From Methanothrix sp. (GTDB taxonomy: Archaea; Halobacteriota; Methanosarcinia; Methanotrichales; Methanotrichaceae): a stretch of DNA of 55,042 nt. Within the stretch, counting starts at the first letter, position 1. Each line of letters opens with the position of its first letter. The notes under the pieces were generated by a model that saw only the letters and a program-made list of their open reading frames with translations, searched no databases and had not been told where the DNA came from. Made by a program: the position numbers and the translations under genes. The DNA lies in assembly GCA_017994055.1 (NCBI GenBank), contig JAGOLL010000006.1, forward strand, positions 1 to 55,042, in the 5' to 3' direction. Of this stretch, positions 1 to 6,889 are shown piece by piece.

Positions 1-479
1 TGGTGCTGGGCTCCTTGGCCGAGGGGAGCCTCAAGAAGCATGATGTGCTTATGGTACTGCCGGGAGAGAAGACGGCGCAGGTGCGCTCCATCCAGAAGCA
101 TGATCAGGACTTCGATACAGCGGGCGTAGGTGAGCGGACAGGCATAGCTCTCAAGGGAATTGAGGTAGAGGATCTGGATCGAGGGACCATACTCACCAAC
201 GACAAGACCATAAAGCAGGTCTCAGCCTTGCAGGGGCGAGTTGAGCTGGTGCGGTACTGGCCGGCTCCACTGAAAGAGGGAATGGTCCTTCATATCGGCC
301 ACTGGATGCAGCACATTCCGGCCAGGGTGGAAGCGGTCTCGGCTGAAGGTGACTGGCACAAGGCAGACCTGAAGCTGAAGCTGGACAAGATGCTGGTCTA
401 TCGACCGGGAGCGAGAGCCGTCCTGACTTATCCCGAGGGAGGCAAGCTGAGGGTGGTGGGGACAGTAGAGCTGCCTTGA
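1..479 (+). CDS. EF1A/EF-Tu domain 2-3 protein, C-terminal part (cut by window edge)
   Basis: The reading frame is open from the first base, so the gene starts outside the window. The visible 158 residues match domain 2 and domain 3 of the EF-Tu/EF1A/SelB class: a beta-barrel beginning VLGSLAEGSLKKHD, then VRSIQKHDQD, then the conserved block GIALKGIEVEDLDRGTIL. The second barrel is shorter than in canonical EF1A. Methanosarcinales encode, besides true EF1A, a short EF-Tu-like GTPase with such barrels, and this is probably one. The G domain is not visible, so GTP binding cannot be confirmed. The gene converges on the membrane protein that follows, with 7 bases between the stops. Confidence 0.7.
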   Translation, partial: VLGSLAEGSLKKHDVLMVLPGEKTAQVRSIQKHDQDFDTAGVGERTGIALKGIEVEDLDRGTILTNDKTIKQVSALQGRVELVRYWPAPLKEGMVLHIGHWMQHIPARVEAVSAEGDWHKADLKLKLDKMLVYRPGARAVLTYPEGGKLRVVGTVELP

Positions 480-486
480 TGATAAT

Positions 487-1647
487 TTATTCTCCCGCCC
501 TATCAGGCTTGCTTCCATCTCCTTGCTGGATCTGTCCATTCTCCTCGGCTGGCTTGGCAGTGGCATCCGGAGCGCTCTCTTCACCATTTAATTTTAGCAA
601 GTTAATAAAATATCTCTCAGAGAATCCGGAGACGAATGCAATCAGGATATAGGATCCCTCTCTTTGCGTTATTAGATCATCCAGAAGGCCCCATGACATG
701 ATCGTAATCAAGACCAGAGCTGCAAATGCTCCGAATATCGGTCTGAGTTGGAATAGCAGAACGCTGATCTCATAATCTCCCAGGTTAGTCTTGGAGCCGC
801 GCACCTGCAATAGGCCGCTAAGAAATCCCCCTATCCCTCCAATTACACAAAAGCTGATGGCACTGACATAGGCTACAGAGATTGGGTGCACAAAGATATT
901 GGCTGGAAATTTAAACCATTGGCTATTGTTGCTAATATATGGAAATACAAGTATAAAAAGAGATAATAGAGCAATGCCCCAGAATTTGAGTGTTCTCAGC
1001 CTCTCTATCTGCAGGCCGGTGTTTATTCTCTCTCTTAATGATTCAGTGTTAATAAATCTAATAATTTCTTCAAGGCGTGCCCGGTAATTTTCGGTCTCAT
1101 TCCTGCTCATTCCTCCATAATTATCATTGAATTTCTCTAAAAATTTTTTACATTTACTCAGCATCTCTTGATATGTACCTTTATTAGGTGAGTCCAATTG
1201 AGCCAACCTTGAGGATAGATCATTTGCATGCGCTAACGCCAGAGAAGGTGGCGTTATCCATACGATGCATTCTTCAATCTCTTGAAGAAGGCTTGAAGCT
1301 ATGATCATCTGCCTCTTTCCCAGCTTTTGGCTCTCAAGCATCCCCTTGGTGGCATTCAAGAGATTGACTATATATCTTCCAATCTCCTCTGCATTCTTTC
1401 GCTCTTCGTCATTGGATATGCCAGAGTATTCTGGAATAAGTGTTCGAAGATCCCCTTCCAAATCCATATAAATAGATCGAAGTTGAGCAATGGAATAGTC
1501 TTCATATCTTGTCCTTTTGCCGAATAGTCTCTTCCAAAAACCGTCCAATTTTGTTTCTGGTGCACCTTCCTCATACCATTTAGGAAACTTCAAATGCTGA
1601 TTATCTTTTAAATTAAGAGGATGGTAATCCTCGGTCATTTCGGACAT
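487..1647 (-). CDS. Uncharacterised membrane protein with long helical N-terminal part
   Basis: The product is 386 aa. Residues 1-215 are soluble, charged and predicted mostly helical (stretches such as RARLEEIIRFINTESLRERI). They are followed by about four hydrophobic segments between residues 220 and 350, including FWGIALLSLFILVFPYI, a Gly-rich segment around FCVIGGIGGFLSGLLQV, and FAALVLITIMSWGLL. The C-terminal tail is polar and rich in Glu, Gln and Asp. I do not recognise a named family. The arrangement of a helical domain, four membrane spans and an acidic tail suggests a membrane-anchored scaffold or sensor rather than a transporter. It is transcribed alone, with an AT-rich upstream region. 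Confidence 0.6.
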   Translation of the reverse strand: MSEMTEDYHPLNLKDNQHLKFPKWYEEGAPETKLDGFWKRLFGKRTRYEDYSIAQLRSIYMDLEGDLRTLIPEYSGISNDEERKNAEEIGRYIVNLLNATKGMLESQKLGKRQMIIASSLLQEIEECIVWITPPSLALAHANDLSSRLAQLDSPNKGTYQEMLSKCKKFLEKFNDNYGGMSRNETENYRARLEEIIRFINTESLRERINTGLQIERLRTLKFWGIALLSLFILVFPYISNNSQWFKFPANIFVHPISVAYVSAISFCVIGGIGGFLSGLLQVRGSKTNLGDYEISVLLFQLRPIFGAFAALVLITIMSWGLLDDLITQREGSYILIAFVSGFSERYFINLLKLNGEESAPDATAKPAEENGQIQQGDGSKPDRAGE

Positions 1648-1934
1648 AATATTATGATCCCACCGATCTAATTTTTATAAACAATTAGGCAGATCCTATA
1701 TATTAAGTTTTCAATAATCATCAGTTCTTTTAGAGGCACAAAGCTGTATTGTGTAGCTGAATTCGGCTGGATGTACTGCTCTTAAGGCCTGTCCAGAGGC
1801 TTCAGTGGATCGGACGCGCGAGTCTCCTCAGCCTACTGTCCGGTGGGTGATCTCGGAGAGGACTTCAAGAAGAGCATCTCTGAGACGCCCTCTCCCGGCA
1901 AAATCTGAAATATCTTGACCTCACATATGCTATC
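1648..1934. other. Intergenic region between divergent genes
   Basis: The stretch next to the membrane protein (1648-1740) is AT-rich and probably holds its promoter. The part from 1760 to 1900 is GC-rich and reads like an eroded coding remnant: an open stretch includes GDLGEDFKKSISETPSPGK before a stop. I cannot assign it to a family. Confidence 0.3.
1907..1916 (+). promoter_or_regulatory. Putative TATA box of the isf-afpA operon
   Basis: The element GAAATATCTT is centred about 24 bases before the ATG at 1935. That is the spacing expected when an archaeal transcript starts at or next to the start codon. No Shine-Dalgarno sequence precedes the ATG, which fits a leaderless mRNA. Confidence 0.35.
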
Positions 1935-2537
1935 ATGATTCTCGGCATATCCGGCAGTCCCAGGAGGATGGCCACGGAGCATATTTTAGGCGAGGCACTC
2001 AAGATGCTGGAGGAGAGGGGCCTGGAGACGGTTCAGTTTTCAGTACGTGGCAAGCAGATCAGCCCCTGCCGGCACTGCGACTACTGCCTGAAGAATAAGG
2101 AATGCTTTATCAAGGACGATATGTATCAACTCTATCCGCTCTTCAGAGAGGCCAGCGGACTGGTCATGGCCACCCCGGTCTACAACGGCGGCGTCAGCGC
2201 CCAGATCAAGATATTGATGGACAGAACCCGCGCCCTCTTGGCTGCAGATACCCAGATCCTCTGGGCCAAGCCCGGCATGGCCATAGCCGTAGGCGGCGAC
2301 CGCATGGGCGGCCAGGAGCTGGCGGTGCAGCAGATTCACACCTTTTACATCCTCAACGGCATGATCCCTGTGAGCGGGGGATTTTTCGGGGCCAACCTTG
2401 GAGCCACCTTCTGGTCTCGCGACAGCCTGGAAGGAGCGATGGATGACGAAGAGGGATTCAGGTCTCTGCGAAAGACGGTCAAGAGATTCTCTCAAACGGT
2501 TGAACTGGTCAAGAGGATGAATGAGCCAGATAGATGA
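1935..2537 (+). CDS. isf: Iron-sulfur flavoprotein (Isf family), NADPH-dependent FMN reductase fold
   Basis: The product is 200 aa with a flavodoxin-like fold. It starts with the FMN phosphate-binding loop MILGISGSPRRMATE. The compact cysteine cluster C45-x2-C48-x2-C51-x5-C57 is the signature of Isf proteins, which hold one FMN and one unusual [4Fe-4S] cluster and take electrons from ferredoxin in the oxidative-stress or acetate metabolism of methanogens. Further conserved pieces are the ATPVYNGGVSAQIKILMDR segment and the AIAVGGDRMGGQE loop. The stop overlaps the next start as ATGA, so it is translationally coupled to the archaeoflavoprotein AfpA. Both are electron-transfer flavoproteins, which supports a shared redox role. 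Confidence 0.8.
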   Translation: MILGISGSPRRMATEHILGEALKMLEERGLETVQFSVRGKQISPCRHCDYCLKNKECFIKDDMYQLYPLFREASGLVMATPVYNGGVSAQIKILMDRTRALLAADTQILWAKPGMAIAVGGDRMGGQELAVQQIHTFYILNGMIPVSGGFFGANLGATFWSRDSLEGAMDDEEGFRSLRKTVKRFSQTVELVKRMNEPDR

Positions 2538-3154
2538 TCTGGAGAAAGTGGAGGATTGATCAATTGTCCAGCAAGGCAGGGAAAAGAAAGATCGCCTGGG
2601 GCATTACAGGCAGTGGTGACCGCATCGAAGAGACTGTCAAAACCATGATAGAATTGCAGAAGCAATATGACGATGTGGTGGATGTACGGGTATTTGTCTC
2701 CAAGGCAGGAGAGCAGGTTATCAAATACTATAAGCTCTTCAACGACCTGGAGAAGCACTTCGACAAGGTCTGGGTGGAGATCAATGCCAATTCGCCCTTC
2801 CTGGCGGGCCAGCTTCAGGTCAAGCGCTATGAGCTATTGCTCTTGGCACCCGCAACATCCAATACCGTGGCCAAGATCTCTCTGGGCCTGGCCGACTCGC
2901 TGCTCTCCAATGCTGCCATTATGTCTCAAAAGGCATTTGTTCCCACCTATATAATGCCCTGCGACTATAAGCCCGGAATCATCACCACCATCCTCCCCGA
3001 CGGCAGCGAGATGCGCCTGCGCATCCGAAAGGAGGATGCTGAGCATGTGGAAAGGCTGCGAAAAATGGAGGATGTATTTGTCATAGAGCAGCCGGCTGAG
3101 ATCGCCGGCATCTTCGAGAAGCATTTCTCAGCCGCATCCGGCGCCTCAATCTGA
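2534..3154 (+). CDS. afpA: Archaeoflavoprotein AfpA
   Basis: The product is 206 aa and flavoprotein-like (the Dfp/UbiX superfamily fold that binds FMN). The family start is visible as KRKIAWGITGSGDRIEET. The FMN-binding core includes LLLLAPATSNTVAKISLGLA and the MPCDYKPG segment. AfpA proteins are archaeal FMN electron carriers studied in Archaeoglobus that accept electrons through ferredoxin. The ATG overlaps the isf stop by four bases. Because homologues begin close to KKIAWGIT, the first 17 or so residues may be untranslated, with a TTG near 2564 as an alternative start. The C-terminus overlaps the convergent S-layer-like gene by a few bases. Confidence 0.85.
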   Translation: MIWRKWRIDQLSSKAGKRKIAWGITGSGDRIEETVKTMIELQKQYDDVVDVRVFVSKAGEQVIKYYKLFNDLEKHFDKVWVEINANSPFLAGQLQVKRYELLLLAPATSNTVAKISLGLADSLLSNAAIMSQKAFVPTYIMPCDYKPGIITTILPDGSEMRLRIRKEDAEHVERLRKMEDVFVIEQPAEIAGIFEKHFSAASGASI

Positions 3155-3493
3155 GCTGTTGATTTTCAGATAAACCAGATCGGAAATGTCGCCGGCATAA
3201 ATTCTGGCCACATTCAGGGTCAGATTCTTCCAGGATAGGGTATCATTCACACTCAATATCTGGCTGAGCACAGGACCGCCCGGATCGGAGATCTCCAGCC
3301 AGACTTTTGTCGTATCGGCATCAACATCCACAATTTGCAGAGTAAAGTTTCCCAGGCTGCGGTTCTCCTCTGTGGATAAAATCAAATCCTGCCCGGAAGC
3401 TGGAGCAGCGAAAATGATCTGGGCCAAAAAGATAGCTGAAAATGCCACGAATCGGCCTCCTCTGATCCTTTCCATGCCGGCCATCAATCCCAT
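3146..3493 (-). CDS. Small secreted protein with one S-layer-type (DUF1608-like) half domain
   Basis: The chosen ATG (3491-3493) has GGTGGG a few bases upstream and gives 115 aa with a good signal peptide (residues about 10-32, FVAFSAIFLAQIIFAAPASG). The open frame extends further upstream to 3604, but that part is unlike a secreted protein. The mature part (NFTLQIVDVDADTTKVWLEI, GGPVLSQILSVNDTLSW, ARIYAGDISDLVYLKI) follows the strand pattern of the S-layer domain of Methanosarcina S-layer proteins. There is only part of one domain, no second copy and no C-terminal membrane anchor. It may be a truncated relic or a small secreted accessory protein. Its 5' end lies just upstream of the cfb operon, so the two probably share divergent promoter sequence. 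Confidence 0.5.
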   Translation of the reverse strand: MGLMAGMERIRGGRFVAFSAIFLAQIIFAAPASGQDLILSTEENRSLGNFTLQIVDVDADTTKVWLEISDPGGPVLSQILSVNDTLSWKNLTLNVARIYAGDISDLVYLKINSSD

Positions 3494-3602
3494 CGCCCAC
3501 CATACCCCTATGGTCGGAATCCCCCAGCCTCGAAAGGGTTTTGTACTTATGAATCTATCGCCAATTAATACGGGATCAGTAAGATGTAATACTGGTGTTT
3601 TC

Positions 3603-3995
3603 ATGAAGGACGTAGGAATACTTGTGCTCGGGCATGGTTCCAGCCTGCCCTATAACAAAGAGCTGGTGGAATCGCTCGCCCAGATGATCGGCAAAAATCA
3701 CCCCGGCCCGGTGCGGACGGCATATCTTAATATGAACCAGCCCACCATCCCCGAGGGACTGAACAGCTTTGCAGAGACCAATGTATCCAGAATCGTGGCT
3801 CTGCCTCTATTTCTGGCCCACGGCGTGCATACCCGCCAGGATATTCCCCAGGAGATGGGCATAGATCCGAGCAAGCGCAGAGGCCTTCTTAAGGTCGGCG
3901 GGAGAGATGTGGAGGTCATCTGTGCCGAGCCACTGGGCGTGGACGAATGCATAGCTGCTCTGGCATGCAAGAGGGCGGAAGAGGCTCTCGGATAG
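3603..3995 (+). CDS. cfbA: Sirohydrochlorin nickelochelatase CfbA (short CbiX type)
   Basis: The product is 130 aa, the length of the small homodimeric archaeal CbiX class. It inserts Ni(II) into sirohydrochlorin in the first step of F430 synthesis (the same enzyme can insert Co(II) for cobamides). The N-terminal strand and metal ligand are ILVLGHGSS with His11. The second ligand region is PLFLAHGVHTRQDIP with His73 and His76. The open frame continues upstream to 3372, but the family start is MKDVGILVLGHG, so the ATG at 3603 is chosen. The 3' end overlaps cfbE by about 30 bases, and the operon order is cfbA-cfbE-cfbD. Confidence 0.9.
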   Translation: MKDVGILVLGHGSSLPYNKELVESLAQMIGKNHPGPVRTAYLNMNQPTIPEGLNSFAETNVSRIVALPLFLAHGVHTRQDIPQEMGIDPSKRRGLLKVGGRDVEVICAEPLGVDECIAALACKRAEEALG

Positions 3996-5200
3996 CCGTA
4001 CTCGATACCATCCACGGGGCATCTGTCATTTCCCGGAAGATGGTCGAGTCGGGGCTTCGGGCGGAGGCCTTCGAGGTATATCACCATACACCGGAGCTGT
4101 CCTCCTTCTACCTGATCGTCTCCCCGGTTCATCTCTCGCCGGACAATACCGCTCTGAGGGCGGCCAGGAGGCAGGGAAAGGCAGTGATCTCCCATCATCA
4201 GGCTGTGGGCGATCTGCTGAGGGGGGATGCCTGGTCCGGCGAGATCTTTGAGGTTACGGGCACTCACAGCAAGACCTCCACCGCCCTCTTGCTGGCTCTC
4301 ATCCTCTCCCGAAGTAGAAGGGTACTCTCTCATACCACTCGCGGCTTGGAGATATGGCAGGATGGCAGATCCCTCCTCCTGGAAAAAGGGCTCTCCATAG
4401 CTCCGGCCAATGTGATCCCCGCCGTGCAGGCGGCAAAGGACAGCAGCGCTTCATCGCTGATCTGTGAGGTGTCTCTGGGAGGGACCGGCCTTGCTGACTA
4501 TGGTGTCCTGACCAGCCTGTTCGGAGACTATATGATCGCATCCGGAAGCAGGTGGGCCAGCACGGCCAAGCTGCAGATGCTCTCCCTGGCCAAAAGAGGG
4601 ATGAAATTCATAGCCAATAGTGATAGCCGGATCTCCTCTGACTGCTCCTTTGGGGCCGAGGGCTGTGTTTGTGCCAGCTCCGAGCGACTGGTCTTGGGAA
4701 AGGAAGAGTATAAATTGCAGCTAGGAGTGGATCTGGACTTTCCAGGATATCAGACGGCGATATCCGCTGCTGCTGCGGCTGCGAATGCGGCGGGAGTGGA
4801 GGGCAGGGATATCGCCCAGGCTCTCTCTGGCTTCGACGGCTTTCCCGGCCGGATGAAGATCCAGCGGCGGGAGCATCAGATTATATTCGACTGCTCCAAC
4901 TCCGGGCTCAAGGTGAGAGATGTCAGTCGCGCCCTGGACAGAGCTCGAGGCCCGGATCTGGTTGCGGTGGTGGGAGAGGACTCCAAGACCGTATGCGAGG
5001 GCATGGACATCCCTGTCCTGGCTGATCTGCTGCGCCGTCGCAGAGGCGAGCTGGCCAGACTGATTCTGGTTGGAGAGAGGCTGCAAGCCCTGGCAGAGGA
5101 GCTGGGGGCGGATGGAGCAGCAGATCTGGAAGAGGGGCTGGAGAAAGCCCAAAAGAGCAGCCCGAAGAGGCTGCTCTCATCTGTGAAATGCTTTAGGTGA
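3965..5200 (+). CDS. cfbE: Coenzyme F430 synthase CfbE (Mur-ligase-like)
   Basis: The product is about 411 aa. CfbE closes the six-membered carbocyclic ring of F430 by ATP-dependent activation of the g-propionate of seco-F430, the last step of the pathway. The Mur-ligase ATP loop is visible as VTGTHSKTSTA (residues about 97-107). The central-domain segment ICEVSLGGTGLADYGVL and the C-terminal pieces FPGRMKIQRRE and IIFDCSNSGLKVRDV also fit. The start at 3965 overlaps the end of cfbA; an ATG at 3947 would add six residues. An Ala-rich segment (SAAAAAANAAG) near residue 270 is normal for the central domain. Overlap with cfbA and 7 bases to cfbD indicate one transcript. Confidence 0.87.
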   Translation: MQEGGRGSRIAVLDTIHGASVISRKMVESGLRAEAFEVYHHTPELSSFYLIVSPVHLSPDNTALRAARRQGKAVISHHQAVGDLLRGDAWSGEIFEVTGTHSKTSTALLLALILSRSRRVLSHTTRGLEIWQDGRSLLLEKGLSIAPANVIPAVQAAKDSSASSLICEVSLGGTGLADYGVLTSLFGDYMIASGSRWASTAKLQMLSLAKRGMKFIANSDSRISSDCSFGAEGCVCASSERLVLGKEEYKLQLGVDLDFPGYQTAISAAAAAANAAGVEGRDIAQALSGFDGFPGRMKIQRREHQIIFDCSNSGLKVRDVSRALDRARGPDLVAVVGEDSKTVCEGMDIPVLADLLRRRRGELARLILVGERLQALAEELGADGAADLEEGLEKAQKSSPKRLLSSVKCFR

Positions 5201-5207
5201 TTGAAAA

Positions 5208-6314
5208 ATGGCAAGCGAAGTGCAAAATTTGACTGTGCTTCATCCCAGACCGAGTTCCATTGTGGCTGCGCTGTACACTCTGCGCGATCTCGGTGCCGAG
5301 GTGGTCATACTGCACGGACCGAGCGGATGCTGCTTCAAGCACGCCCGTCTTCTGGAAGAGGACGGGGTAAGGGTTCTCACCACCGCTCTGGATGAGGCCG
5401 GATTCGTATTTGGAGGGCAGGGCCCGCTCACAGCTCTCTTAAAAAAAGCACAGGAGCTCTTCCATCCCAGGCTCATGGCCATCTCCGGGACGTGTAGCAG
5501 CATGATCATAGGCGACGACCTGCATCAGGCCGTGCTCAATGCCGGGCTGGATATACCGGTCCTGGAGGTGGAGGTTCACGCCGGCTACAGAGACAATACC
5601 AGGGGAGTGGTCCTGACTCTGGAGGCGGCCAGGGATAAAGGAATCATCGACCAGGCCGAGCTGGACCGGCAGAAGATCCTTCTGGAGAAGGCGACGCTGG
5701 TGGAGAAGCTTCACGGCGCTGCCAGCAGCGAGTATCTGCCTCCGGAGAGAGGGGACATCAAGTACGAGGCTGCATCCAGGCTCCTGGAACTGATACGGGA
5801 GGGCAAGAAGGGCCTGAATATCCTCAATGCCAAAAAGGAGACGGCTTATATGTTTGCGGACATCACCGCAGCCGTAGCCGAGATAGCTGGCAGACAGGTG
5901 GACAGCCTGGCCAATCTGGATAGCAGCGTCGGCCTGCCCAAGGTGAGAAGAGATGCTCAGAATATTGCCCGCGACCTCGAGGAGAGGAGTGTAAAATATG
6001 ATCTCATCGGAGGGCTGGACGAATACCCTGTGACCGGCGAAGCCGTACAAGAGTGGACGGCTCGAAAGCATTATGACTTTGCAGTCGTATCCGGCGTTCC
6101 CCATGCCATCCCCGCCCAGGCTTTAAAGGGAATGGAGGTCTTCTCCATAACCAATGGACCCCGGCAGGTGAGGCCGCTCAGAGACCTGGGCCACCAGCAT
6201 GTACTGGTGGAGCTGGATCTGCATCCCAAGACGATGGGAGTGACTCAACTGGTGGAGTCGGAGTTCGGGGCCACTTTAAGGGCCCTGAACAAAGCCGGAT
6301 CCGGATTGGGCTGA
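5208..6314 (+). CDS. cfbD: Ni-sirohydrochlorin a,c-diamide reductive cyclase subunit CfbD (nitrogenase-like)
   Basis: The product is 368 aa, NifD/NifK-like. With the NifH-like CfbC it reduces Ni-sirohydrochlorin a,c-diamide by six electrons and forms the lactam ring, giving 15,17(3)-seco-F430-17(3)-acid. Cysteines that fit the cluster and substrate site are C41-C42 in [13 protein letters not shown] and C96 in [12 protein letters not shown]. The conserved [14 protein letters not shown] segment follows. Neither cfbC nor cfbB is in this window, so the catalytic partner is encoded elsewhere. It is the last gene of the operon and ends at a hairpin shared with the convergent secE. Confidence 0.9.
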   Translation: MASEVQNLTVLHPRPSSIVAALYTLRDLGAEVVILHGPSGCCFKHARLLEEDGVRVLTTALDEAGFVFGGQGPLTALLKKAQELFHPRLMAISGTCSSMIIGDDLHQAVLNAGLDIPVLEVEVHAGYRDNTRGVVLTLEAARDKGIIDQAELDRQKILLEKATLVEKLHGAASSEYLPPERGDIKYEAASRLLELIREGKKGLNILNAKKETAYMFADITAAVAEIAGRQVDSLANLDSSVGLPKVRRDAQNIARDLEERSVKYDLIGGLDEYPVTGEAVQEWTARKHYDFAVVSGVPHAIPAQALKGMEVFSITNGPRQVRPLRDLGHQHVLVELDLHPKTMGVTQLVESEFGATLRALNKAGSGLG

Positions 6315-6342
6315 AAGAGAAAAGCTTTATTGCTTATTTAAT

Positions 6343-6359
6343 CCAAAAACTTTTTTTGG
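6343..6359. terminator. Bidirectional terminator-like hairpin between cfbD and secE
   Basis: CCAAAAA, one spacer base, then TTTTTTTGG forms a short inverted repeat with an A run on one strand and a T run on the other. It lies between two convergent stops only about 50 bases apart. Archaeal termination needs only a U-tract, so either strand could terminate here. Confidence 0.45.
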
Positions 6360-6364
6360 AATTT

Positions 6365-6652
6365 TCAAATGGCCCTGGGCAGCTCGGTGAGAAGCGCATA
6401 GATGATAAAGCCCATTGTGCCTATGATTCCTATGCCGGCCATGGAGATCTTGGCGATCATATTGAACTCCTCGCGAGTCGGCTTTCTGGCCAGCTTCAAG
6501 ACCCTCTTGTACTCTTCCAGCTTTGTGGAGGGCATGGAAATGCCCAGATCCATATCCTCTAAATCCAGCTTGCCTCTGACATCCAGCTTATTCTTGAGAT
6601 CGAGCTTCTCCCTGACCGAGCCCGTCCTCTCTTCCTTGGTTCCCTCGCTCAT
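6365..6652 (-). CDS. secE: Protein translocase SecE / Sec61-gamma subunit
   Basis: The product is 95 aa. The C-terminal 50 residues are a typical archaeal Sec61-gamma: an amphipathic helix STKLEEYKRVLKLARKPTRE, then EEFNMIAKI, then one membrane span GIGIIGTMGFIIYALLTELP. It clamps the SecY channel. Ahead of this is a polar extension of about 35 residues with a repeated KLDLKNKLDVRGKLDLED pattern, longer than the usual 55-65 aa subunit. Translation could instead start at the internal Met of MDLGISMPS. The TATA box directly before the first ATG supports the long form. The usual neighbours (spt5/nusG, rpl11) are absent. Confidence 0.85.
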   Translation of the reverse strand: MSEGTKEERTGSVREKLDLKNKLDVRGKLDLEDMDLGISMPSTKLEEYKRVLKLARKPTREEFNMIAKISMAGIGIIGTMGFIIYALLTELPRAI

Positions 6653-6674
6653 TCAGCCAGGAAAAGGAACTGGT

Positions 6675-6690
6675 GTATAAAAAACCTTTC
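6675..6690 (-). promoter_or_regulatory. BRE/TATA promoter of secE, leaderless
   Basis: Read on the minus strand, GAAAGG (BRE-like, purine-rich) is followed by TTTTTTATAC. The TATA centre is about 28 bases before the ATG that ends at 6652, so transcription should start at the start codon. No Shine-Dalgarno sequence is present, consistent with a leaderless mRNA and with the longer SecE form. Confidence 0.55.
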
Positions 6691-6889
6691 GATCCCGCGG
6701 ATGCGACATGCTAATTCCATTCTGCAGCAGTAGTCCGGAAAAGGCGCCTTTTGATGCTGAGACAGGCATTACTGGGCTGCTGGTAGAAGGAAAGAGCCAT
6801 TTCAGCCCTGACCCGGGTCTGAGCAGAAATGAGCCCTGATGGAAGCGAAACATATCCTTCTGCGCCCCCATCCAATTCATTCCTGCTTC

